Assembly: GCF_002929305.1 (NCBI RefSeq)
Contig: NZ_PJIO01000005.1
Location: 186,001 to 250,000 of the forward strand
DNA from: Arthrobacter sp. GMC3
GTDB taxonomy: Bacteria > Actinomycetota > Actinomycetes > Actinomycetales > Micrococcaceae
Length of the DNA: 64,000 bases
Direction of reading: 5' to 3'
The first letter of the stretch is position 1; each line of letters begins with the position of its first letter. Positions 1 to 8,014 of the stretch are shown here, piece after piece. The position numbers and the translations under genes were made by a program. Below the pieces are notes generated by a model that was not told where the DNA came from, did not search any database, and saw nothing but the letters and a program-made list of their open reading frames with translations.

Positions 1-1047
1 GGTGGCGTTGTAAGGGGTGACTTCCATGCCGGCAAGGCCGTACGCCTGCCGGGTCATGTCAATGTTGCGGCCAATGTATTGCGATTCGAGGCTCTGCTGG
101 GACGGGACAACCTGCAGCTGCTGCACCGCCCACGGGTAAATACCACCAGCCACAATGGCCGTAACAAGCAGCATGCCTGTACCGATCAGCGGCAGCTTCC
201 ACTTGCCGATGAAGGCAGCAACAATGAACAAGATAGCCACGATCACGGCCGCCACGGCCAGGATCGCCTTCGTGGGGATCACGGCGTTGACGTCGGTGAA
301 CATGGCGCCGGCCCGGTAGCCGCCGTTATTTTGCAAGGTGGTGTAGCGGTCAAGCCAGAAATTGATGCCGAGCAGGACCAGGAACACCGCAGCCATCACT
401 GCGAGGTGGATCTGCGACTGGCGCGAGGTGAAGATACCCCGCTCGGTGAGCCTGATTGCGCCGTACAGGTAGTGGGTCAGCAAGCCCACGATGAAGGAGA
501 TCACGGTGACGCTGATGAGCAGGCCCATGACAAAGCCAAGGAATGGCAACGTGTTGGTGTAGAAGCTGATGTCAAAACCAAATTGCGGGTCTTTCTGGCC
601 AAAAGGCACCCGGTAGATGAACAGCAACACCTTCTCCCACTGTGCCATCGCCGCTGTTCCGGCAAACAGGCCAAAGACAACTGGGACGCCAATCATCACC
701 ACGCGGCGGACCGGCTCCAACTGCACCTGGTACCGGTTGAGGTTGTCATCGCGCTGGTTATCCGGCGCATAGACGGGCCGGGCCCGGTAGGCAACGCGGA
801 TGGAAAAGTACACGCTGACGGCCATGATCAGGAACGCCGTGACAAAGATCAGGAGCCTGGCAAGCTTCTCGCGCAGGAAAACCTCTGAGTAGCCCAGTTG
901 GTTGAACCAGAGGAAGTCGGTGTAAATCCCGGAGAAAATCACCAGGGCAATCACCAGGACGGCAACCACAATGATGGTCGGCAAGAGGGCGCCGCGGCGC
1001 CTGCGTTGGGGGGCGTTACTGGGCGAAGGGGCTGGGCGCGATGTCAC
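1..1047 (-). CDS. UPF0182 family membrane protein, 5' part (C-terminus outside window)
   Basis: This is the N-terminal 349 codons of a protein whose family is usually about 950-1000 residues; the reading frame is still open at position 1. A GTG start at 1047 has a good RBS (GAGGTAA) a few bases upstream. The protein opens with a basic segment (QRRRRG) followed by several hydrophobic segments, the expected multi-pass N-terminal half of UPF0182. The last visible residues include [12 protein letters not shown], a signature I recognise from this family just before its large extracytoplasmic part. It is probably an integral membrane protein. Its function is not established. It lies next to the PDZ/Lon-type protease and the DUF2342 zincin, a common actinobacterial trio. 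Confidence 0.9.
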   Translation of the reverse strand, partial: MTSRPAPSPSNAPQRRRRGALLPTIIVVAVLVIALVIFSGIYTDFLWFNQLGYSEVFLREKLARLLIFVTAFLIMAVSVYFSIRVAYRARPVYAPDNQRDDNLNRYQVQLEPVRRVVMIGVPVVFGLFAGTAAMAQWEKVLLFIYRVPFGQKDPQFGFDISFYTNTLPFLGFVMGLLISVTVISFIVGLLTHYLYGAIRLTERGIFTSRQSQIHLAVMAAVFLVLLGINFWLDRYTTLQNNGGYRAGAMFTDVNAVIPTKAILAVAAVIVAILFIVAAFIGKWKLPLIGTGMLLVTAIVAGGIYPWAVQQLQVVPSQQSLESQYIGRNIDMTRQAYGLAGMEVTPYNAT

Positions 1048-1144
1048 TCTTACCTCTGTTTGCTGGTGCTGGTGTCTTTACAAGCTAGTGTCCTACTGGT
1101 GCCACGAATGGCGGTAAGGCTAAGTTCCGTCCGATGCTCAATTG

Positions 1145-2239
1145 TTACTTACAAGTAGGAAGCGTGGAACTGTCTTTGCCCGAGCCGATGGCCGACACCG
1201 CCTCGTACGCTTCTTTAAGGGTAGCGACTTTAATCACCTGAAGCCCGTTGGGGACATGTCCGACGACGTCTGAACAGTTGGCAGCCGGTGCCAGGAAATA
1301 CTGTGCACCATTTTGCTGGGCCCCGATCATCTTCTGGGCGATGCCGCCGATGGCGCCAACATTTCCCTGCGGGTCAATGGTTCCCGTCCCGGCAAACGGC
1401 TTGCCACCGGTTAGGTCCCCCGGGGTCAGGGTGTCCATGATGCCCAAGGCAAACATCATCCCGGCGCTGGGCCCACCGATGTTGCTCAGGGTGATGTTGA
1501 CGTTGAACGGAAAAGTGAACGTGTCCTGCAGGGTGATTCCCAACAGGTACTTGCCGTCAGTGCCCTTGCGGGGGGTGATGGACACACTCTTGTTGACGCC
1601 GTCGCGCAGCAATTCAACGTTCACGGCCTTGCCCGGATCCTGCGCCAGTACGCCTTGAATGACGGAAATCCCTGTGATGGGCTTGCCCTCGATGCTGACC
1701 AGGACGTCGTCGGGCTTGATGATCCCGCCAGAGGCGCCGTCCGTGAGAACCGAGGCGACAGCCACCATCGTCTTGTAATCAATGTTCAACGCAGTCAACG
1801 CCGCCGCCGTCGCATTTTCCTGCGAGGACGTCATGGCAGCAGAGTTCTCGCTGTTGACTGCTTCCTGGCTGATTCCCGGGGCGTAGATGAGCTCCGCCGG
1901 GTAGATCGAATCCGAGGGGGTGAGCCAGGCACGCACGGCTTCGAAGAAGTTGATCTGGCTGTCGGGGAGGCCACCGGTAACATGCACGGTGGTCAGGTCC
2001 AGGCTGCCACTTGTGACGGGGAACGTCTCCGTGCCCGAAACCGTGATCACGGGTTGGTTGTTGATCTTGCCAATGGTGTTGATGGCAGGCCCTGGGGATT
2101 CCACAACATACGGGACCGGGATAGTCACGGCGGCAACGGCCAAGACCACGGCCACGACCCCGGAAATCATCATGAGGGAAACACGGCGTTCACGGGCAAC
2201 GGTGGGCGGTGCCGCAACGTCCTGGTTCTCCTGGCTCAA
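1145..2239 (-). CDS. PDZ and Lon (S16)-domain membrane-anchored serine protease, YlbL-like
   Basis: The 364-residue product has one transmembrane segment (about residues 20-44), then VESPGP (46-51), a PDZ-like region (about 160-215) and a C-terminal Lon S16 protease domain. The probable Ser/Lys catalytic dyad is visible: Ser258 in GGPSAGMM and Lys303 in GGIAQKMIGA. It should be anchored in the membrane with its protease domain outside the cytoplasm, as in YlbL-type proteins. The start is TTG at 2239, preceded by GAAAGG. The gene is followed 97 bp later by UPF0182 on the same strand, and it diverges from the zincin gene at 2477. The substrate cannot be told from the sequence. Confidence 0.9.
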   Translation of the reverse strand: MSQENQDVAAPPTVARERRVSLMMISGVVAVVLAVAAVTIPVPYVVESPGPAINTIGKINNQPVITVSGTETFPVTSGSLDLTTVHVTGGLPDSQINFFEAVRAWLTPSDSIYPAELIYAPGISQEAVNSENSAAMTSSQENATAAALTALNIDYKTMVAVASVLTDGASGGIIKPDDVLVSIEGKPITGISVIQGVLAQDPGKAVNVELLRDGVNKSVSITPRKGTDGKYLLGITLQDTFTFPFNVNITLSNIGGPSAGMMFALGIMDTLTPGDLTGGKPFAGTGTIDPQGNVGAIGGIAQKMIGAQQNGAQYFLAPAANCSDVVGHVPNGLQVIKVATLKEAYEAVSAIGSGKDSSTLPTCK

Positions 2240-2476
2240 TACTCTTTACCTTTCCAAGAATTCCTGGGAATCGCTACGGCGCTGCTAGATCGCAAGGGCC
2301 TCTCCCCTACCCTACTGTGTTGAACCGTGTGCAAGCTGAAAGGATCCGGGGAAGAATCCGAAGCCGATTTTGGCGCATTTGCCTGTAGCGAACAGGGGCG
2401 GCCCATGGGGCGACAAGCACCCGTGACGGCGGTAACGTGAAGATACTCTTACATTCACTGCAACGATTGGCACATC

Positions 2477-3889
2477 ATGTCTTCCACACCAGCCAACAAC
2501 GACGACGACACCCCCAAGGACCCGCTCTCCGAGATGCTGGCCAACCTGATGGGCGGCAAAGGCATGGAAGGCTTTGATCCGGCGGAGCTGGCCAAGGCCG
2601 CTGGCCTGCCCTCCGATCCGAATGTGCTCGCACAAATGCTCTCCCAGGTCCAGGCCATGATGAGCGGCTCCTCCGACTCCCCCGTCAACTGGGATTTGGC
2701 GCACGACGCCGCCCGGAAAGCCGCGGCGGGCGATGACCCCTCCATCACCCCGGCACAGTCAAAGGCCGTCGATGAGGCCCTGCGTCTGGCCGAGATGTGG
2801 CTTGACCCCTTCACCGACTTGGAAGCCACTGCCATTACCGGCCGGGCCTGGTCACGTGCCGAATGGGTTGAGGAGACACTGGGAACCTGGCAGCGACTCA
2901 CGGAACCGGTAGCCAACAGCATTGCCTTTGCCATCACCTCCGCCATGAACGAGCAGTTGCCCGAAGAGATGAAGTCCGCGATGGGCGGCGCGGCTTCCAT
3001 GATGCAGAACATGGGCGGGGCCCTCTTCGGGCTCCAGCTCGGGGCGGCCGTGGGAGCCTTGGCCAAGGAAGTGGTGGGCTCCACCGATATAGGGATCCCG
3101 TTGGCGGACCTCCAAATGGCCTTGCTGCCGGCAAACATCAAGGCGTTTGGTGAGGGGCTGGAAGTTCCCGAGCAGGAGGTCCTGCTGTTCCTGGCCCTGC
3201 GCGAGGCGGCCCATGCCCGGCTGTTTGTCCAGGTGCCCTGGCTTCGCGGACACCTTTTTGGTGCCATCGAATCCTATGCTCGCGGCATCCACATCGACAT
3301 GTCCCGGATTGAGGACCTGGCCGCGAACCTTGACCCGTCCAACCCCGAAACCCTGCAGGCTGCCCTGTCCGACGGCGTCTTCATGCCGGCCCGCACCCCC
3401 GAGCAGGAAACGGCCCTGGCCAAGCTCGAGACGGCTCTGGCACTGGTTGAGGGCTGGGTCGATGAGATTACCTTTGAGGCGGCAGCCAACCTGCCCGCCG
3501 CGGCGGCCATCCGCGAGACCATCCGCCGCCGGCGCGCCACCGGCGGTCCGGCCGAGCATGCGTTTGGCTCCCTGGTTGGCTTGGAGTTGCGCCCCCGCAG
3601 GCTTCGTGAAGCCGCAGCCTTGTGGTCCTCCCTGAAGGAACAACGCGGCATTGCCGGGCGCGACGCCATCTGGGCGCACCCGGACCTGCTGCCGACGTCG
3701 GCCGATCTGGACGACGCGGCAGGCTTTGGTGCCCGTCGCTCGGCTGCGGATGCCTCCGACTCCGATGTTGACGCGGCCCTGGCCAAACTCCTGGACGGCG
3801 GGTTCGATAACCTTCCCCCCGCAGGCGAGGACAACGACGGCGGCACACCCGGTGATGCGTCCGACGGCGGGCCGGTGGCCGAGAAGTAG
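2477..3889 (+). CDS. DUF2342 / zincin-like type 2 protein, putative metalloprotease
   Basis: The 470-residue product matches the actinobacterial DUF2342 family (TIGR03624-like putative hydrolase). The diagnostic stretch is LREAAHARLF at about residues 242-251, followed by VPWLRGH, at the place where zincins carry HExxH. Here the first histidine is replaced by Arg (REAAH, 243-247), so catalysis is uncertain. The C-terminus is acidic and Gly/Asp rich, probably disordered. No signal peptide is seen, so it is likely cytoplasmic. The ATG at 2477 lacks a clear Shine-Dalgarno sequence and translation may be leaderless or start elsewhere nearby. The gene diverges from the YlbL-like protease and ends at a large inverted repeat shared with the convergent neighbour. 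Confidence 0.85.
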   Translation: MSSTPANNDDDTPKDPLSEMLANLMGGKGMEGFDPAELAKAAGLPSDPNVLAQMLSQVQAMMSGSSDSPVNWDLAHDAARKAAAGDDPSITPAQSKAVDEALRLAEMWLDPFTDLEATAITGRAWSRAEWVEETLGTWQRLTEPVANSIAFAITSAMNEQLPEEMKSAMGGAASMMQNMGGALFGLQLGAAVGALAKEVVGSTDIGIPLADLQMALLPANIKAFGEGLEVPEQEVLLFLALREAAHARLFVQVPWLRGHLFGAIESYARGIHIDMSRIEDLAANLDPSNPETLQAALSDGVFMPARTPEQETALAKLETALALVEGWVDEITFEAAANLPAAAAIRETIRRRRATGGPAEHAFGSLVGLELRPRRLREAAALWSSLKEQRGIAGRDAIWAHPDLLPTSADLDDAAGFGARRSAADASDSDVDAALAKLLDGGFDNLPPAGEDNDGGTPGDASDGGPVAEK

Positions 3890-3907
3890 CCGACTCGTTT
3901 CCTGTCT

Positions 3908-3967
3908 GGATGCAGATATGGTGCAGGGCGCCCGATATACCGGGCGCCCTGCACCATATCTGCATCC
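3908..3967. terminator. Perfect 27-bp inverted repeat between convergent genes
   Basis: The arms 3908-3934 and 3941-3967 are exact reverse complements with a 6-base loop (ATATAC). It lies between the stop of the DUF2342 gene (3889) and the stop of the metallopeptidase gene (3974) and is symmetric, so it could end transcription from both sides. No T-run follows either arm, so it is not a classical intrinsic terminator. The role is inferred from position and structure. Confidence 0.75.
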
Positions 3968-3973
3968 GGCATC

Positions 3974-4645
3974 TCAGGCCTCGAAATCGCCGTCAAGATC
4001 GCTGCTCATGCCCTGGATATTGCGGGCCGAAGCAAACGAGGCACCCTCCAGGAACGCCTCGGCACGCTTCAAATGCGGGTAGCCGGCGAGTTCAGCCCAG
4101 AACGCGGCACTGTGATTCGGATGGATCAGGTGCGCCAGCTCGTGCAAGAGCACATAATCAAGCACCCAGTCCGGCATACCCTGCACATGGTGAGAAATCC
4201 TGATCGACTTGTGCGCGTTGGTCGCTGAACCCCACCGGCCGTTTTGGTTGGTCACCCAGCGCACGGATTCCGGCACGGCCCGTGACCCCAAGTACCGTGC
4301 CGAAAGAAGCTCACACTGTTGCATTAGCGCCGTGTCGCTGGGCGCCACCCGACGACGCCGCCCGCCAGCCCGTGCGCGCTGGTCCGCTTCCAGCCGGGAC
4401 ACCATGTGCGGGACCCAGTACTGTTCATCTTCAATACTCATGCGGGCCGGAACGGCAATGACGGCGCGCCCCTCTTCCCAAAACGCTGCCACGCCGGTCT
4501 TTCGCCGCCGGGTGCGCCGCACCACCACCTGAGCCCCGTTGGCGGCCAGGTGCTTGGAAAATGAATCGCCCAGGGGTCCGGGGGTTCCCCGTCCGATGGG
4601 ATTCCGCCGGGGATCACCCTGCGCTGGATCTTTCGTCGCTGCCAT
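3974..4645 (-). CDS. YgjP-like (M48/WLM-type) zinc metallopeptidase
   Basis: The 223-residue product, counted from ATG 4645, contains LLHELAHLIHPNHSAAFW. HELAH (168-172) is the zinc motif and His178 is the likely third ligand, which is the YgjP/DUF45 arrangement. WGSATNAHKSIRIS, just upstream, is also typical of the family. It is probably a cytoplasmic peptidase of unknown substrate. The frame is open to an ATG at 4729, but that longer form would run over two DnaA-box-like sites and lacks a ribosome-binding site. Starts at 4660 and 4645 also lack a clear RBS. The start is therefore uncertain and the transcript may be leaderless. The gene diverges from the ThiF-like gene. Confidence 0.85.
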   Translation of the reverse strand: MAATKDPAQGDPRRNPIGRGTPGPLGDSFSKHLAANGAQVVVRRTRRRKTGVAAFWEEGRAVIAVPARMSIEDEQYWVPHMVSRLEADQRARAGGRRRRVAPSDTALMQQCELLSARYLGSRAVPESVRWVTNQNGRWGSATNAHKSIRISHHVQGMPDWVLDYVLLHELAHLIHPNHSAAFWAELAGYPHLKRAEAFLEGASFASARNIQGMSSDLDGDFEA

Positions 4646-4697
4646 GATTCGACGGTACATCGCCGCACCGACAGAAATCGAGCCAGTACCCTCACCC

Positions 4698-4723
4698 TGT
4701 GGACAACCCCACATTGTGGATAA
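4698..4723 (+). promoter_or_regulatory. Two DnaA-box-like sites in a divergent promoter region
   Basis: TGTGGACAA lies at 4698-4706 and TGTGGATAA at 4715-4723, 17 bp apart and in the same orientation. Their complements, TTGTCCACA and TTATCCACA, are respectively the high-GC actinobacterial and the E. coli DnaA-box consensus. They sit between the divergent metallopeptidase and ThiF-like genes. DnaA binding is an inference; the pair is too small to be an origin. Confidence 0.5.
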
Positions 4724-4811
4724 CCTCAAGCGGGCCTACTCGGGCTGTGCCATGATCGCAAGGGAGCGACCCGCCCGTCCAGGAGGCCGGCAAAGAGAAA
4801 AGGAAACGCCC

Positions 4812-5906
4812 GTGACCACTATCAACCCGGGGCTTCGCATGGTTCACCGCGATGCCACCAGCATCCAAATTGGTGTGGGTCATGGCGGCACCATCATCGA
4901 GGGCCTCCAGCCACGCGACGTGGACTTCATTCAGGCACTGCGGGAAGGGGTCGCCGATTCCGAGCTCGCGAGCACCGCCCACGCCCTGGGCATCGGAGAC
5001 GAGCGCGCTGCGGAAATCTGCGCCAACCTCAAGGGCCTGCTCTTCAACGATGACGAGCTGGCCACACGGGGCTTTCGCTCGGAACGGCTCCTACCCGAAC
5101 ATGCGGCCCTGCTAGGGCTGCATCGGGAACCGTCGCGCAAGTACATGGCCCGGCGCGAACACGCGGTTGTGCATGTCACGGGGTTGGGGCGAACGGGAGC
5201 CGCGCTTGCCCTGGTGCTTGTCAGCGCGGGAGTCGGGACGCTCTTTCTCGAGGATGACAGGGCCGTCACGGCCGTGGATGTGGCCCCGGGATCATTCAAA
5301 CTCGCCGACATTGGGCTGATGCGCTCCGTGGCTGTGCGCCGGGCGGCCCTGGCCCTTGACCCGGGAACCCACGCCCACATCCTGCACGAAGGCGGAAAGG
5401 GTGGCCCGGATACCCGATGCCTGGATCTGGCCATTGTGGTGTCCCACGACGCAGTCGGTGCCGAGACGACCGGATACTTCATGGGCCTGGACCTGCCGCA
5501 TCTCTTGGTTCTGGTCCGCGAGCAAGAGGGCACCGTGGGACCGCTGGTCATGCCAGGTTCTACGGCCTGCGCCGAATGTGTGGAACGGCACCGCGGGGCC
5601 CACGACCCCCTGTGGCTGTACCTCTGCGAGCAACTATCCTCCCAGCAAGGCCAGATTGACGGTCACCAGCACCGACCCGAGTCCTTAGAAAATACCGCCC
5701 TTGCCATGGCACTGGCAGGCACCGCGGCGGCCCAGGCCTTACTGTTCCTGGACGCCGTCAACCAGCCCAGCGCCTGGTCGTCGGTGCTGACCTTTCACCC
5801 GGATAACGGCCACTGGAGCCGGGAAGAATTCGCGCTCCATCCCGGCTGCAGCTGCCAATTGCAGCGTCAGGCGTTGGCCACGATTTCCAGTACAGCCTCT
5901 CCATAG
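4812..5906 (+). CDS. ThiF/E1-like protein with TOMM-cyclodehydratase-type N-terminus
   Basis: The 364-residue product has an N-terminal region (PGLRMVHRDATSIQIG onward, about residues 6-85) resembling the leader-binding module of TOMM cyclodehydratase partners. A Rossmann-like ThiF fold follows, with GLGRTG (124-129) and EDD near 147-149. A paired-cysteine stretch, CAECVERHRG, comes later. The E1 signature SNLQRQ is replaced by unrelated sequence, so adenylation may be lost. The start is GTG 4812, seven bases after AAAAGGAAA; an ATG at 4753 lacks an RBS. No RiPP precursor or YcaO gene is nearby. Its 3' end overlaps convergent uvrD2 by 40 bp. Similar orphan ThiF-like genes are conserved next to uvrD2 in actinobacteria (from memory). 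The function is unknown. Confidence 0.75.
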   Translation: MTTINPGLRMVHRDATSIQIGVGHGGTIIEGLQPRDVDFIQALREGVADSELASTAHALGIGDERAAEICANLKGLLFNDDELATRGFRSERLLPEHAALLGLHREPSRKYMARREHAVVHVTGLGRTGAALALVLVSAGVGTLFLEDDRAVTAVDVAPGSFKLADIGLMRSVAVRRAALALDPGTHAHILHEGGKGGPDTRCLDLAIVVSHDAVGAETTGYFMGLDLPHLLVLVREQEGTVGPLVMPGSTACAECVERHRGAHDPLWLYLCEQLSSQQGQIDGHQHRPESLENTALAMALAGTAAAQALLFLDAVNQPSAWSSVLTFHPDNGHWSREEFALHPGCSCQLQRQALATISSTASP

Positions 5907-8014
5907 CGCTCCAGCTTGGAGGGCCCAACCCCGGGCAACGCAGCCAACTCATCAAGATCCTGCGGGGCCGCCTCAGCAATGGCCATGAGCGTCGCGTCGG
6001 TAAAGACCACAAATGCCGGAACGTCGGCGGCGGTGGCTTCCTGCAACCTCCACTGGCGCAGATCCTCGAAAACGGCCTCATCGTAACCGGGAGGGCACGT
6101 TGAACAGCGTCCAATCTTGCGCTCGGCACCCGTGGTCAGCACCTGCCCACAGACGCGGCACACCGATGGTGCCGCGGTTTTGCGAGCCTTGCGGACTGCC
6201 CCTTGACTGCCGCCGGTGGGGGCACCGCCCACGCTGCCGGGCCGGAGCCCGTCAAGGAAACGTGAGGGGCGGCGGTTGGCCCGGCCACCCGGCGTGCGCG
6301 CGGTTGACCAGGAGAAGTTCAAAAATTCCCGTGCCCTGGTAATTCCCACATAGAGCAGCCGTCGCTCCTCATCCACAGATTCGGGGGCGTCGGCAAAGGA
6401 AATCGGCATCAGGCCTTCACTGAGGCCCACCAGGAACACGGCGTCCCATTCCAGGCCCTTGGCCGAGTGCAGGGATGCAAGGGTCACACCCTGCACGGTG
6501 GGGGCGTGTTGGGCCGTGGCCCGTTCCTGTAGTTCCGCCACCAAGTCCACCAAAGTGAAGGCGTGTTCGGGGGTGCTCCGGGTGACCACCAGATCATCGG
6601 CAAGCGCCACCAGCGCTGCCAGCGACTCCCATTTTTCCCGGACAGCCCCGCCGGTTTTGGGCGCCTCGTCCTGGTATCCCAGGTTGCCTAGGATGTCCCG
6701 GACCAGCTGCCCTAGGGGCTCGTCCTCGGCCGCACGGGAGGCCGCCCGCAACTGCAAGATGGCGTCGCGGACTTCCTTGCGGGCGAAGAACCGTTCGCCA
6801 CCGCGCAACTGGTACCCAACACCGGCGGCGGTGAGCGCCTGTTCGTACGCCTCGGATTGCCCGTTGGTTCTGAACAGCACCGCAATCTCGCTGGCCTGGG
6901 TGCCGTTGTCAATGAGGTTCTTGATGCGCGCGGCGACGGCTGCGGCCTCAGCCTCGTCATCGCTGCATTCAAGGAACTCCGGGGAGGGACCGCCCGGGCG
7001 TTGAGCCACCAGGTGTAGTGGTGTGGACCAGAGGGCGTCGGCCGTGAGCCCGCCGCTGCGCCGGCTGTTCAGCAAGGTATTCGCCAAGCCCACCACCTGA
7101 GGCGTAGAGCGGTAGTCCCGGATCAGTTTCACAACGTTTGCCGTGGGGTAGCGCTTGGGAAAATCCAGCAAGTGCCGCGGTGTGGCGCCGGTGAAGGAAT
7201 AGATGGTCTGGCTGGCGTCGCCCACCACGCACAGTTCATCACGGCCGCCCAGCCACAGATCAAGCATCTTTTGCTGGAGCGGGGAAACATCCTGGTACTC
7301 GTCCACCACAAAGTGCCGGTACTGGTCCCGGACGGTTGCGGCCACCCGTGGGTCCTCCTGCAAAATCCCCACCGTGATCAGCAAGACGTCCTCAAAGTCA
7401 ATGAGATTCCTGTCCCCCTTGACGTCCTCGTACGCCTGGAAGAGGCGCCCGACGGCGAGCTTGTCCAAGCCGCCCGGCTCACCCCGGTCAAGGGCTTTGG
7501 TGAGGTAGGTTTCCGGGGTCAGCATGGACACCTTGGCCCATTCAATTTCCGCCGCAAGATCGCGGATGGCGGCCCTGTCGGTGGGCAGGCGCAGGCGCCG
7601 GGCAGCCTCGGCAATGATTTGGGCCTTGTGGTCGAGCAGTCCGGGGAGCTGTCCCCCGACGGCGTGCGGCCAGAAGTACTGCAGCTGGCGCAGTGCCGCG
7701 GCGTGGAAGGTGCGGGCCTGGACGGTGCCCACGCCCAGGTCGCGCAGCCGGGTCCGCATTTCGGCGGCGGCCCGGGCCGTGAATGTCACTGCCAGCAGCC
7801 GGTTGGGGTTGTACACGCCCGTGTGGACGCCGTAGGCGATCCTGTGAGTAATGGCGCGGGTTTTTCCGGTACCGGCCCCTGCCAAAACACACAATGGACC
7901 GCTCAGGGTGGTTGCCACGGCGCGCTGTTCTTCATCCAGGCCGGCCAGAATGCGTTCCTCGGCCGTGTGCTCATCCATGACAGGCAGCCCAACCTGGCTG
8001 GGGTCGTAGCTCAT
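5867..8014 (-). CDS. uvrD2: ATP-dependent DNA helicase UvrD2
   Basis: This is a 715-residue superfamily 1A helicase that unwinds DNA 3' to 5' in repair. Walker A is AGAGTGKT (45-52), motif II is VDEYQD, and later motifs include GDASQTIYSFTGA and LHSAKGLEWDAVF. The C-terminal part has a tetracysteine cluster (CRVCG then CSTC). It ends in an HRDC domain (LPGVGPSKLERYGEAV), the layout of mycobacterial UvrD2. The ATG at 8014 overlaps the upstream nudC stop by 4 bp, so the two genes are probably translationally coupled. Its last 40 bp overlap the convergent ThiF-like gene. Identification is firm; UvrD1-type or PcrA helicases lack the HRDC and tetracysteine tail. Confidence 0.95.
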   Translation of the reverse strand: MSYDPSQVGLPVMDEHTAEERILAGLDEEQRAVATTLSGPLCVLAGAGTGKTRAITHRIAYGVHTGVYNPNRLLAVTFTARAAAEMRTRLRDLGVGTVQARTFHAAALRQLQYFWPHAVGGQLPGLLDHKAQIIAEAARRLRLPTDRAAIRDLAAEIEWAKVSMLTPETYLTKALDRGEPGGLDKLAVGRLFQAYEDVKGDRNLIDFEDVLLITVGILQEDPRVAATVRDQYRHFVVDEYQDVSPLQQKMLDLWLGGRDELCVVGDASQTIYSFTGATPRHLLDFPKRYPTANVVKLIRDYRSTPQVVGLANTLLNSRRSGGLTADALWSTPLHLVAQRPGGPSPEFLECSDDEAEAAAVAARIKNLIDNGTQASEIAVLFRTNGQSEAYEQALTAAGVGYQLRGGERFFARKEVRDAILQLRAASRAAEDEPLGQLVRDILGNLGYQDEAPKTGGAVREKWESLAALVALADDLVVTRSTPEHAFTLVDLVAELQERATAQHAPTVQGVTLASLHSAKGLEWDAVFLVGLSEGLMPISFADAPESVDEERRLLYVGITRAREFLNFSWSTARTPGGRANRRPSRFLDGLRPGSVGGAPTGGSQGAVRKARKTAAPSVCRVCGQVLTTGAERKIGRCSTCPPGYDEAVFEDLRQWRLQEATAADVPAFVVFTDATLMAIAEAAPQDLDELAALPGVGPSKLERYGEAVLEIVANA

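Noticed and set aside
79..888. Plus-strand open frame at the left edge
   Set aside because: Minus-strand reading gives a clear UPF0182 protein; the plus frame is low-complexity His/Asp/Gln.
3908..3967. Attachment site or IS end
   Set aside because: No integrase, transposase or target duplication is nearby; it sits exactly between convergent stops, which fits termination better.
4698..4723. Chromosomal origin of replication
   Set aside because: Only two DnaA-box-like sites and no dnaA, dnaN or AT-rich unwinding region.
4646..4729. Longer start for the YgjP-like metallopeptidase
   Set aside because: It would cover the DnaA-box-like pair and lacks an RBS or family similarity in the added residues.
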